Of a DNA stretch of 64,000 nt, positions 22,174 through 33,523 are shown piece after piece; the first letter of the stretch is position 1; every line of letters starts with the position of its first letter. Source of the stretch: Pseudeuparius sepicola (lineage: Eukaryota > Arthropoda > Insecta > Coleoptera > Anthribidae); contig OY987298.1 of assembly GCA_963920635.1 (NCBI GenBank), positions 40,331,787-40,395,786 on the forward strand, given 5' to 3'. Position numbers and translations under genes: made by a program. Under the pieces are notes generated by a model. That model had not been told where the DNA came from, did not search any database, and was given only the letters and a program-made list of their open reading frames with translations.

Positions 22174-22995
22174 CAGGATGATTTTTTTAGGTATACCACC
22201 GCCATTTTCTCGCTCATTTTACGCCCTACAAAAAAAGCGTAAGAAACAAAAATGTTGCAATTTTGGACAGCTAAGTTGTGCTGCAAAAGAAATCGGCATC
22301 CATGGCCAACATGTCGCACAATATTTAAAAAAACCTCAAATTGAGCAAAACTATTAATAGCCTGGGAATGTGTATTTTAAGAGACAGAGGAAAAATTTTA
22401 TATTGAAAATTGATGGCACTGAGAAGCTTTATACATCCACGTAGTAAGATAGTTTCAGCAAATTACACAGGGTCTTCGGCTCTCTTGAGGCTATGAAAAT
22501 TTTTTTGTTTATTTCTTATTAAGCGATTTTCTCGCTTATTTTAGGCCGCACAGAAAATGCGTAATAAAACAAAATATGGCAATTTTGGTCAGCGAGGCGA
22601 CTTTAAAAAAGGAATGGGCCTCCATGCCCAACTTTTCGCGGTGTACTAAAAAAACTTTAAATCGACAAAAAATTTCATGGTCTCAAGAGAGCCGAAGATC
22701 CTGTGTAATTTGCTGAAACTATCTGACTACGTGGATGGATAAAGCTTCTCAGTGCCATCAATTTTCAAATTAAAATTTTTTCTCTGTCTCTTAAACTAAA
22801 CATTCCACGGCTATTAATACTTTTGCTCAATTTGAGGTTTTTTTAATATTGCGCGACAAGTTGGCCATGGATGCCGATTTCTTTTGCAGCACCCCTTAGC
22901 TGTCCAAAATTGCAACATTTTTGTTTTTTACGTTGTTTGTGTAGGGCGCAAAATAGGCGAGAAAATCGCCGTGGAAGATCTAAAAAATCATCCTG
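22174..22995. mobile_element. Family H foldback element
   Basis: Arms of about 310 bp with ends CAGGATGATTTTTTTAG and the inverse CTAAAAAATCATCCTG; TA precedes the left end. The middle (22,510-22,680) is a diverged third copy of part of the arm (TTTTCTCGCTYATTTTA onward), so the element grew by internal duplication. No coding capacity. Confidence 0.8.
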
Positions 22996-25161
22996 CATAT
23001 CCTTTTGTTCTTTTATTAGGGACCTACCTAAACGTACGGGTCTTCATGCGAAAACTCCGACCCCCCTCTATTATTTATCCAAATTTTCAACACATCTATG
23101 ATGTGGGGAAGCGTGGCGCCGCCTCTACTATCCAATTTGCGCGTGCTTTACCCCACCACCTCCCACTACTTCATTCCCTGATTATAATATTTTATTATAA
23201 TCGCATCCCATTTACTATTCGCATCCGCTCGTGCCTCTCCCTACCCTGATTGTAATATTTTATTGCTCTCAAATAGCAGCAACGTCGCATTTATACCTAC
23301 CCCTTTTCTACTTATTTGATTTCTCATCATGTATATATTCTTACACATTGAACGCCAGGTGACACCTTTAGAGCTGCCAGTAGAGTACGAGAGGTTCACG
23401 GTTCACAAGAGGTCTCGTTTTAATTGTTATTACCACTAAACTAAAAGCAAAATGTCAATCGTTTACTGTGGACTGAATGCGAGAACGTGGCGGTTTGCTT
23501 CCTAAATTCTGCCGCCAGAAGGTACATTCATTTCTGGAATCGCGAATAACGGACCTTTGATTAATACAGGATATCCCAGAAATATAAGTGCAAAAATATT
23601 AAGGACATATCTAACTCATCAAAAGCAACGATTTTTTTTTCAAATATGTTTTTCTAAAACGCCTTATTTTTAAAGTATGTACATATTTTTAAAATTTTAT
23701 TATGTGCTTGTCCGGTGTTTCCTTTAGGTATACATAACATACATAATAATAAAAAAAAGCAGAAAATAGGCATGAATTATTAGGATGCCAACTATTTATT
23801 ATTTCAAAATATGTGATAAATTGAGTAACAAAGGGTAGAAATTATTGAAACCGACACAATTTTGACTTCACAATGTATCGATAAAAAAAAATGTGATTTG
23901 CGATTAGAGAATAATTCAGCAATCGTTCTGTATTTATGTTGGCTACGAGCCTGATGAAGTCCTGAAGAAAGTTCCATGGTTTTCGCCGTAAGCTAATTTA
24001 ATATAATTAGTGAATTCATTATTATCCTAAATTTTAACGAAATTTATGCAAATTTCCGTTACTACGGTAAAAACATTTTGGCTTGCCCGATATACCTACC
24101 AAAAATTGCCGTCACCACAATGGAACCATCCATACTCGGAGGTAATTTGTGTGTCGATTGGAATTTTATGAACTTTGCGATAGGTTGTTGATGTACATGT
24201 ACGTTGTTTCTGTCCCTTTCAAATTATCTTTAATAAATTTATATAGTAAACTATTTAGTTCAAATTAATCAGGTATGTATCTGGACAACAGCCTAAAGCC
24301 TTGTTGTGATTGCTTGAAGGAGAGCGCTTATCTTTAATGAGTTGTGTATGTCAAACTCAGTGTTTTCACCTAAACATTATCTTTTTTGGGTCAAGCTAAG
24401 TTTTGTTTAGCTAATTTTGCTATGTATATTTACTTCCAATTGCGCCCGATTACTGAGAAGGGTGAAGGAAAAAGGATCTGCTCCGTCCTCAGCTCACCCA
24501 CATAACAGTAATTTCTTCTATGAGAGACCGAGAGTCATTTTTAAAAACCAGCGTTTCTGTACTGGAACCTAATATGTATGTATATAATTTCAAAATTTAA
24601 TATAGTTTGGAGTAATGTCTTTTTTTGGTTTCAATGCACTTTCCTCTATAATATTTAAAAGTTATGAAAGCTGTAAATAATTATGTGCTTATAATGGTGA
24701 TATTATGGGTAGTTATTCTATATACCTAATGATGATCTATATACCTTTAGTACCCCATAAAGCAAACATCCCGTAAGAGTTATAACTAGTTCAGAAGGAA
24801 TTACGTTGACGTAAAATAAATAAATTCTCTCGCAATGAACTGAATCTTAATTACCAGAAAATATTTCTCAAGATCGTATTTGTTATTTTTTAGAAAGGAT
24901 AAATAAAATCTCCGATTTTATAGTGGCATGAAGAGCACAATGCGGTTTGTTTGTTTTCTTTTTCAAGCAGGTACCTGCGCTTCTTCATGTTTATTTATCT
25001 TGAGCGCGTTAAATGGGACTGGTAGTACCATTCATTCGATTATTGCTATATATGTTTACGATTTGACCAATCCATCGTATATTTTAGACATATATATTAA
25101 GGAGATACTTTTCAGGCTCAGTATCATAAAATTCCTGATTATAATATAAGATTGGTGCATA
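22996..25161. other. Stretch without a supported gene
   Basis: It holds a short direct repeat (CCCTGATTRTAATATTTTATT at about 23,176 and 23,246), a lone CAGGATATCCCAGAA end-like motif at 23,566, and the hammerhead-like sequence at 23,938. No protein-coding frame is convincing. Confidence 0.5.
23938..23996 (+). ncRNA. Degenerate hammerhead-ribozyme-like sequence
   Basis: CTGATGA matches the core exactly. Stem I is strong: TTGGCT pairs with AGCTAA, and GC pairs with GC across an ACGA/CGTA internal loop. GAAA follows and stem III contains the palindrome CCATGG. Stem II is reduced to AGTCCTGAA with no 3' partner, as if its second strand were deleted. Probably an inactive relic of a Penelope-type terminal repeat. 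Confidence 0.35.
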
Positions 25162-25261
25162 TACAGGGTGTTCCTCAACCTATACGCATAAACTTGGGAA
25201 ATTGTAGCAGAGGACAAATAATGGCCAATTATCGAAAAAAAATGTAATAATAGTTATTTAT

Positions 25262-25372
25262 GTACCAAGGCACTGAAGTTCAACTTTTTATGACTCATGT
25301 GGAGTTTAGTTGCTGAGGCCTCTGGCCGAGGCAAATAAACCACATGAGTCATAAAAGGAACTTCAGTGCCGA
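25262..25372. repeat. Hairpin inside family I
   Basis: Near-complementary blocks (GGCACTGAAGTTCAAC with TTTTATGACTCATGTGG, and their inverses) flank a loop containing CTCTGGCCGAGG. The same hairpin occurs in the fragment at about 49,003-49,110. Confidence 0.8.
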
Positions 25373-25952
25373 GGTACATATTATATTTTTCTTGAAATCG
25401 GAAAAAAAAGTTTTATTAGGCATGAAAATAATAAAAAGGGATCACCCGTCCACGAATCGACTACGCGCGGCGTTGCTTGACTTTACCGATCGCTCTACCT
25501 AGGACAAGTGTAATGATGTACGGCACCTTCTGACAGAAAAACCAAACTGCTGCTTCTTGTGCAGCCTACACAACAAATCTATTGATTTTCAAATTTACTA
25601 AAATATGTATAGTGAAGGATTGCGCTTCTATAGGAAACAATTTCGCAATGTGTACGAAAAGTTAAATGAGCCTTTATCGGCCGGGTTTTGAATATTTGGT
25701 CACTTTTGACGGGCGATTTCTCCGCGTCTGACGTTTGATGTTTACATCTCGCCAAGGCCTACTTATTGAAAAAATCGTACAATAATGGGCTACATTATTG
25801 TACGATTTCTGTGCTTTTAATGACGATTTTGGGACATTTTAATGCCGATTTCAAGAAAAATATTTTTTGTTTTGGAGATTATATCAATTTATTTCAAATT
25901 AAAAACACAGAACCAGAATTTAGTGTAATAAAATAAAAATTAAGTTAGCTCA

Positions 25953-26231
25953 TCATAATAACTGTTCAAAGTTATTTCCTTGATTGTCGATACTCAGTTG
26001 AGCCCTGCGAATCCATGAAGGCCCCACACGATCGTCCCGTTTAGTTTTGTTTTTTGTTTTGCCAGTTTCTCTGCCTCGCTGAATCACACGCAAAAAACCT
26101 CAATTCCTGGATGTAATCTTTGAGGAAATCTTTGGGCATAAAGATGAGATGCAGCCACTGAATTTTGATGTGCTTCTCCATTATGCTAGTACCATGTCCA
26201 TAAGTTCTTCGTTTACGAAACTACGTGCCAT
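25953..26231 (-). pseudogene. DUF4817-type transposase N-terminal remnant
   Basis: From ATG at 26,231 the minus strand reads MARSFVNEELMDMVLA. After a frameshift it continues with YGEAHQNSVAAS-like sequence, then LYAQRFPQRLHPGI and RGRETGKTK, to a stop at 25,953-25,955. This order (NEE..DM.L.YGEA, LYAERFP, HP, RETG) is the insect DUF4817 helix-turn-helix DNA-binding domain found at the N-terminus of IS630/Tc1/mariner-like transposases. The catalytic region is absent and at least two frameshifts are needed, so it is inactive. Family A carries the complementary C-terminal DDE part. Confidence 0.75.
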
Positions 26232-26502
26232 ACTTTTGTTCTAATCGCGTGAAAATAAACACGAATAGCGTCTTACAGTTAAGACGCCATTGAAGACAGC
26301 TAACAACAAAGTACTGCTAAATACCGTACGTGCTATCATGACTTGTTATCTTCTTGTTTCTTTTTATTATCTGTAAAAGTTTTTTCACTGGTATCTCCAA
26401 AACAAAAAATATTTTATTACATGTTTTTTCGATAATTGGCCATTATTTGTCCTCTGCTACAATTTCCCAAGTTTATGCGTATAGGTTGAGGAACACCCTG
26501 TA

Positions 26503-28209
26503 AAGGTAGGTACCTACGTTTCACTATAACAAATTCCAAAATGACAACTTAGGTAGGTATTTTAGATTCAGATCTTGAGCAACCGCCTAAAAATGTTAAT
26601 TTTGCACGTGATCTGCGTGACTCGAACGGCAATGAAATATCTTAAAATATAAAACACAGCTAAGAGTTAGCCATTCCTAGACAATAATCTCACATAACTA
26701 ATATTTGTATCAACATAACCCTAACGATACAGTTAAGTCTTATTTATATTTCCTTGACATGAAAACAAGAAAACCTTTGTTCATAGAATATTTTGTTAAT
26801 TAGATCGAAAACTGATTATGTCCGGCAAATAAATTGTTTCAAAGTTAACACGGAGTCTCTTATAAGCAACGAAAGAGCAATTCTTCCACGCTGCCTTTAA
26901 AAGACTGGGCGCAAAGTAGCCTTGGTCTAAGAATTATGACGAGGTGATAAATAAGGTACGGCTTAATTCCTAAAGACCGGCTTAGCTTATAAAAGTCAAC
27001 TTAATCTTCTTTAGTGACTGCATAGTTTGCTAGCGGTGTAAAACCAGTAGCCGTAATGAATATTTTTCGTGGATATTGCTTGTAGAAATTTTTATATTCT
27101 GTTTCCCTAATTAAATAAAGCTTTTAATGTCTACAGGTGAGCACACGACCGTGAATAACGCTGCTTAAATATTTATAATACACTAAAAAACACGTTTTAT
27201 TTAGAACATATTATTATAATCGCGTCAATAAAATGTTTAATATATTTGGCATTCCCGACAGGTTCCTTATTTAAGCTGCCGACAATTAGGAGAGTTCCAA
27301 TTCAACATTTTTTATAAACTGTTTTATGGTGGGTTCGTGGACTGTATCTCCTATGAGCGTATTTAGTAGATATATGTCCGCAACACTGGAAAAATTACAA
27401 ATTCACTAAATTGTAAATTATTCATAAATCTATTATAGAGTTTACAGGCTATTAACTCTGTTTCTCATAAATCCTAATTTAATAGTCTGCATAACAAAAT
27501 TTTATGTAAAAAGTATCCTGGAGATCATAAGCTCGAATAATAGCCTTAATAGACAATGCATGCATGTAAGACTGTGATGGCATGAACATAATACATTTAT
27601 TTTTAAAACTTTTAAACTTCTGAACTACTATAGTTCAACTTGGCACAATATGGTTTTCTAGTTTACAGTAAATGATATCCTAATTATTCTATTTGCAAAA
27701 AGGGGACCCCAACTGCAAATGGCAATGAAGGTCAAAATTATTGTACGGAATTTCAACTATAACAATCCAAACTCGTTGCCTTGGTTACCACCTTCTTAAA
27801 AATTTGTCAGGCATTGTCACTGGCTAAGAACATTTTTCTGCTCTCAAATTCGCAGCAAATTCGCCTTCCAACGTTCAACTGGCTCCAAATAGATAAGAAA
27901 TATATAATACAAACTGCTCAATTAGCAGGGCTTATTTAATCAAAAGGAGCATTGGAGAATGTTCCAGAATATTCATAGCCAATGTTAAGTCATAAGTTAA
28001 GACTATTTCTAGAAAACCGATGGAAGCTTTAGAGGGAAATGAAAAACCAACAAAAATTGAACCCTCAGACCAACATATTTATGTTAAAATTATAAGACTC
28101 TTAATAAGTGAAATACCGAAACATTTTTATCTGCCAAACCTTTGTGTAGGTTAAAAGACTCATTAAAATCTAATAGAATAACTTTAGAAACGTTTTTCGT
28201 TACCCTATA
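26503..28209. other. Stretch without a supported gene
   Basis: AT-rich, apparently single-copy within the window, without long frames, inverted repeats or TE ends. It could be intergenic or intronic. Confidence 0.5.
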
Positions 28210-28211
28210 TA

Positions 28212-29245
28212 CAGGGGTGATTCAGTTCCGGTGCTCAACATGGGAATCTCGAAAACCGTAATAGATACGAAGTCGGTCAAATGGGGGCAAAGTTGCGCCT
28301 TTGGGCGCCTAACAATATGCCGTTGAGAAAGTTAAAATATTTTCATGGGTTGCCGAGATATTTATAAGAAAAATCAAATTTTTGAAAATTAGATTAAATT
28401 TTTGTCTGGTGCCATTTGCGATAATATTGAAAAATAAATTACACTTTTCCATTGCAACTTTTTCTGGACTACTTCATGGTGTTTTTGATTTTCGGGGCGG
28501 CGTTTACGAGATATGACCAATACATATTTTTCCTCGTTTTCACCGCTAAAATGCACATTTACTAAGAAAAAAATTAATACGGTCCTGGACTAACCATTTT
28601 TCTCTTTTCTTTTTCAAAGCTGTTCCAATTATAACAGGACCTACTGGATTAAATTAAACTTCATGTTTAATGCTGTACATTGTGAGCAAAGTCGACAAAA
28701 TAAATATTCAAAATAATTCTTTATTTTTTTAACAGCCAAAACGAGAAAAAATATGTATGTGTCATACATCCTTGTACTCAGGACAAGGATTCATTTCTAA
28801 ATATGCAATAAAAAAAATCCAAGTCCGTATTTAAAAAAATTAAGATGACCCCTCTATATCAAAAACGAAACGTCGCCCCGAAAGTCTAAAAACACCACGA
28901 CGTAGTCCAGAAAAAGTTGCAATGGAAAAGTAAATTTATTTGTCAATGTTATGGCAAATGGCGCCAGAAAAAAATAAATACTAATTTTCAAAAATTCGGT
29001 TTCTCTTAAATATCTCAGCAACCCATGAAAATATTTTAACACAGAAAGATTTTTAGTACCTGTAATAATTATAAATAATAAATCATGTTTAGTGATATTT
29101 ATTATTTATTATTTAAAATATTTTAAGTTTCTCAACGGCATATTGTTAGGCTCCCAGAGGCGCAAGTTTGCCTCCATTTGACCGACTTCGTATCTGGCAC
29201 GGTTTCCGAGATCCACATGTTGAGCATCGGAACTGAATCACCCTG
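28212..29245. mobile_element. Family B foldback element, TA-flanked
   Basis: Ends CAGGGGTGATTCAGTTCC and inverse CAGGGTGATTCAGTTCC. The arms (~120 bp near-identical, then weaker to several hundred bp) face each other. TA borders lie at 28,210-28,211 and 29,246-29,247. No transposase. It ends four bases before the TA that opens the next element. Confidence 0.8.
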
Positions 29246-29251
29246 TATATA

Positions 29252-30577
29252 CAGGGTGAGTTTTTTCGATGCCCACTATGATCTCGGAAACTACCAGAAC
29301 TAGAACAAAGGTTAAATGGGGAAAGAATTGCAGTTTTGAATGCTCAATCTAATGCCCCTTTTGTTTTTGATTTTTAAGATATGACATAAACTTGTGTTTT
29401 TTTAAATGTAAATCATAGTTGGCTGTGGCCTTATGAAATCGGCCATTTTTTAAGCTTTCCAAAGATTAATACTCGGCATAGTTTTTATAAAAAATAAAAG
29501 AGCTATGACTAATTTTCTGATTTTTTTTTTATTTTTCACATAGTCAGCCATAGAATATTTTCATAATTACGTTCTATTTTATAATTACACATACTTAAAA
29601 CTTTCTATTATTTTGTTTTTAGCTGGTAACAAAATGTAACAAAATAAAACAAAAATTAAAAAACTCAAATTCAAATTATTATTATTTTAAAAGGTCACCT
29701 TTTAAACTAAAAAAGGTGTTCAAACAATCCACCATTATTATTTATGCAAATATTGCATCTTTTTAAAACTGAATTTATCGCCTCTCTTAGAGAGCACCTG
29801 TCAATACTGGCAGTTGCTTCTAAAACAGCCGCTCTTAATTCAACAATTCATATTTTATTTTGTACTGTTCGGCACAAAAAGAAATCCAAAACAGACAAAT
29901 CGGGAGATCGGGGCGTCCAGGAAATAGGTCTATTTCTCCCTATCCAACTATTTGTATAGAGCTGATCTAGGTAATTTCTTACGGGCAAATAATTATGTGG
30001 TGGAGCCCCACCATGATAATTTTTGTTTTATTCGGTTACATTTTGTTACCAGCTAAAAATAAAATATTTGAAAGTTTGAAGTATGTCTTATTATAAAATA
30101 GAACGTAATTATGAAAATATTCCATGGCTGACTATGTGAAAATTAAAAAAAAAATAGAAAATTAGCCCTAGCTCTTTTATTTTTATAATAACTATGCCTA
30201 TTATTATATCTTTGGAAAGCTCAAAAAATGGCCGATTTGATAAGGCCACAGCCAACTATGATTTACATTTAAAAAAACACAAGTTTATGTCATCATAAAA
30301 ACATGAATAAGATTATCTTATTAAGCCCAAAATTATCTACAATTTTTGTCTCTACAGTTTTTCTGTATAATCAGAAATAAGGGAGCTACAGAGATCTGAT
30401 GGAATAGCAATAAATCACTCTTTTCAAAATATCTAGTGAGCCATGAACTTTTTTAAAAATCCAAAAGGGGCATAACATTGAGCATTCAAAACCGCAATTC
30501 TTTCCCCATTTAACCTTTGTTCTAGTTCTGCTAGTTTCCGAGATCCCCATAGTGGTCATCGAAAAAAACTCACCCTG
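29252..30577 (-). mobile_element. Family A element, copy 2, both ends present
   Basis: CAGGGTGAGTTTTTTCGATG at the left and the inverse at the right; TA precedes the left end, while AG rather than TA follows the right end. The arms match copy 1, but the left arm lacks an internal block of about 150 bp present in the right arm. The transposase remnant lies between the arms on the minus strand. Confidence 0.85.
29687..30015 (-). pseudogene. Mariner/IS630-type DDE transposase remnant (copy 2)
   Basis: The same domain as at 1,056-1,377. The minus strand reads HGGAPPHNY, VRNYLDQLYTNSWIGR and PRSPDLSVLDFFL, with the C-terminal tail frameshifted as in copy 1. Here the catalytic Asp before GxPPH is Gly (GAT to GGT), so this copy has lost a key residue. 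Shared frameshift positions suggest both copies derive from an already defective parent moved in trans. Confidence 0.8.
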
Positions 30578-30749
30578 AGTATATTTATAAGTAATCTCAA
30601 AATATTCTTATGAGATGGTGCATTGTATTTTGTCTTCAGAAAGCTCACGTTGAGCCAAAAAAGTGTCAGACGTGACAGCCATGACCAGTCTTTATTAATA
30701 CGCCGGTCAACGCTATTAGAGGAAAAACATTAATGTTTACTGGTTGATT

Positions 30750-31795
30750 TCAATGAGAATGGAAAATCCCGAAACCGGAGATACGAGGGATCAAAATTAT
30801 TAAATTAAATTATTATTAAGGCTTTGAAATTATTATTAGACTATATCTACCAAAATAATCTATCTGCTGAACTGAAATTTGGCACTGCTGTGTTCTTTGT
30901 GATGGAGAATCAACTGAAGATGTAAATTTCCACGTATCTCACAGAGGGTGCCACTAGATTTGTTTTGGATCGTGCAAACTCGTTACTTTTTTGGGATTAT
31001 CTTTTTGATCTTGCTGGGTTACAGTTCTCGTGCATATTTTCGTTCTGCAGCAAAAGGGTACTCTTGTTTCATAACGACAAAAATCAACCGTTTGGCAAAA
31101 TATGCCTTATATATTATAACACCAACATTCGAATAATGAAAGTAACGCATACCGCTTTAAAATTTCGCATATTAATTGTATTATTTAAATTGGAAAAGAA
31201 AACCATTCTGAACAATATACAAAAAATAATTGTTGGCTGCCAAATTGAACGGATTGAATTCGACAAAATTTGGACATCCTATTTCAAGAAAACCAATATT
31301 GTTTTGACGTACAACTAACTTGAAAAAGCAACGCGTTTAAATTCATTTTTCGAATTTTGGATTATTTTGGTAGGTATTTTGGGGCATTTCAACGCAAACT
31401 ATTGACTTTATCGTTATGAAACAAGAATACCCTTTTGTTGCAGAATGAAAAGGTGCAAAAAAATTATAACCTAGCTAGACTGAAAAGATAACTCCAAAAA
31501 AGGTTACAAAACACGATCCAAAAACAGCGCAAGTTGCTTCCTTTGTGAGATGTATGTAGAAATTGACATCTTCAGCTGATTCTCCATAAAAAAAAACACA
31601 TAGCAGTGTCAAATTTCAGAAGCTTGATAATTTTGATAGATATAGCCATAATTCAGTTTCAAGAAAAAACTTCAACGCTTTGCGTATCTCTTAAAAACAA
31701 ACAATATCTCTAGTATAAGGTACCTATATCTATTGCCCTCAGTCGTTATATTTTGTTTCGGGGTTTCCCGTTCCAAGAGAATCGCCCTGTTTAAA
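30750..31795. mobile_element. Family G foldback, copy 2
   Basis: The left half (GAGAATGGAAAATCCCG..., then CTGAAATTTGGCACTGCT and the GTACTCTTGTTTCATAACGA block) recurs inverted in the right half, which ends near GAATCGCCCTG at about 31,790. Arms are about 400 bp with substitutions. No transposase. The exact ends are unclear. Confidence 0.7.
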
Positions 31796-32891
31796 TTTAA
31801 AAAAAGGGGAATACTTTTTGTTTTTTGCTTATTGCTGCCAAACCAAAAATTATATTCATAATAAAGCCATGAGGGGAAATGTAGCTAAAAACATGGGATA
31901 TAAATATCCGTGATTTAAAAACCTCTAAATCTAACAGGAATTTTGTATATACAGGGTACGTGCACGTTAACCACTTATACCCCTTTGTAAAACATTTATA
32001 ATGTTGACCGATTTTAATATACTTTCTTTTGTTAGGTGGATATTCAAAATACGCATTAAATGAAGGAGTAACTTTATTCTTGGGTTGTAATCGTTGCCAA
32101 CTACGACCACTTTTATGGTCTCGAATTTCAAGTATCTACTATTAGGGATATTTGTACGAGAAAAATTATTATTGCACTTTTCGGGACATTATTAATTAGT
32201 TGACATTATTAAAATCTATAACAACGTAATATACCTAATAGGTAATATATGTAATATAAATTCAAGTATGGCAAGGTTATTTTTTAGAAGAAATAAAGTT
32301 AGATAGGTATGTGTAAAAATTATGTTTTTTTAAACATAATTGTTTACACCATTGTGTGAAAGAGGACAACTCAATAAAATAAGATCTTTTTGATCTACTA
32401 TCTAAGTTAGGATCAAGTGAAGAAAAAATTGAGAAATATTAGTGGCTTTTAAAGTTCAAGGCGAAATGAGATAAAATTCGTCATGTTGTTACTATTACTA
32501 ACACTAATGATTTGCAGTTCGATAGTTGCACAAGCACTTGAAAAACAATTGAAAGAACTGAAAATTTATCAGACCATGGAAGATCACGATACTTTTTAAG
32601 GGACAGTTTAAATTTATAATTAAGTATCTTAAAATAAGAATAGGCTAAATTATGACGGGATTGTCAATTTCTTAGCATAAAAAGTTGATAATTACATAAC
32701 ACTAATCCACGCACTTCAAAATATGTAAGTATCAAATTATGATTCGTGCACACATTTTTGATGCCAATTTCCCTCACCTTACATTCACTTCAAGTAGTTT
32801 TGGTTATTTCAGTCTCCATGTAGTGTATTACACAAAGCATGCCTAATTAAATGATAGGGATGGAGTTCACAATAGAAGAACTTTTAGATAA
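31796..32891. other. Stretch without a supported gene
   Basis: A TATACAGGGTACGTGCACG end-like motif at about 31,949, followed by ~100 bp (ACCGATTTTRATA, CTTTTGTTAGG) that resembles 36,050-36,120. Otherwise AT-rich and featureless. Confidence 0.45.
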
Positions 32892-32893
32892 TA

Positions 32894-33446
32894 CAGTGAC
32901 CGGCAGAAAGTTGGACACATATGGAAAACATTTTTAATATTAATTTCTCATAAAATTTTATTCTTGATAAAAGTTGGAGCATCATTTCATATGGAAAACA
33001 TTTTTAATATTAATTTCCCAGAAAATTTTATTCTTCATACAAGTTGGAGCATCATTTCAGACTCAAAACTCATATATCAAAATTTAAATATGTCTTTTTG
33101 GATACAAGGTAGATTTAAAAATGTCAAAATAACTCAAGAGTAAAGTACCCTTATTTTTTAAAATACGGTAAAAAGTTACTTACAAAAGTTGTTTGGAATC
33201 GTGGATTTCAAATTGAAAGTCACAGCCATCTAGCCAAAAAAAAAAGAAATTTAACTTTTTTTGTATTTTTTCGACCACCCTGTGTATTACAAAAACAAAA
33301 TACCGCAGGCGCAACTTATCATCGGATAACACATGAATTTGCTACTAAACTTTAATTTTGCTTGATTAGCAGCTAGAAATTTATATTAATCGAAATCAGA
33401 GTTTGAAAATATTAAATTTTTGTGTCCAACTTTGTGCCGGTCACTG
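32894..33446. mobile_element. Tc1-like MITE (family J), TA-flanked
   Basis: Ends CAGTGACCGGCAGAAAGTTGG and inverse CAGTGACCGGCACAAAGTTGG, bordered by TA on both sides (32,892-32,893; 33,447-33,448). 553 bp, no protein. A 61-bp segment (CATATGGAAAACATTTTTAA onward) is tandemly duplicated at about 32,927-33,050. Ends of the form CAGTG..CGGC..AAAGTT are typical of Tc1-group transposons. Confidence 0.85.
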
Positions 33447-33523
33447 TATTGATTTCACGAAGTTTTTATATTTTACAATTGATTTGTATTGATTTCACGA
33501 AGTTTTTATATTTTACAAACAAA
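33447..33523 (+). repeat. 38-bp tandem duplication
   Basis: TATTGATTTCACGAAGTTTTT and its continuation occur twice in a row immediately after element J. Confidence 0.85.

Larger units (their letters stand above)
25164..26500. mobile_element. Family I element with ~95-bp inverted ends, TA-flanked
   Basis: CAGGGTGTTCCTCAACC and its inverse form the ends, each bordered by TA (25,162-25,163 and 26,501-26,502). Terminal repeats reach about 95 bp. Inside lie a hairpin (25,262-25,370), a short palindrome (25,770-25,818) and a transposase N-terminal remnant on the minus strand. A fragment recurs inverted at 48,840-49,130. This links the CAGGGTG ends directly to a DUF4817-type protein. Confidence 0.85.
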
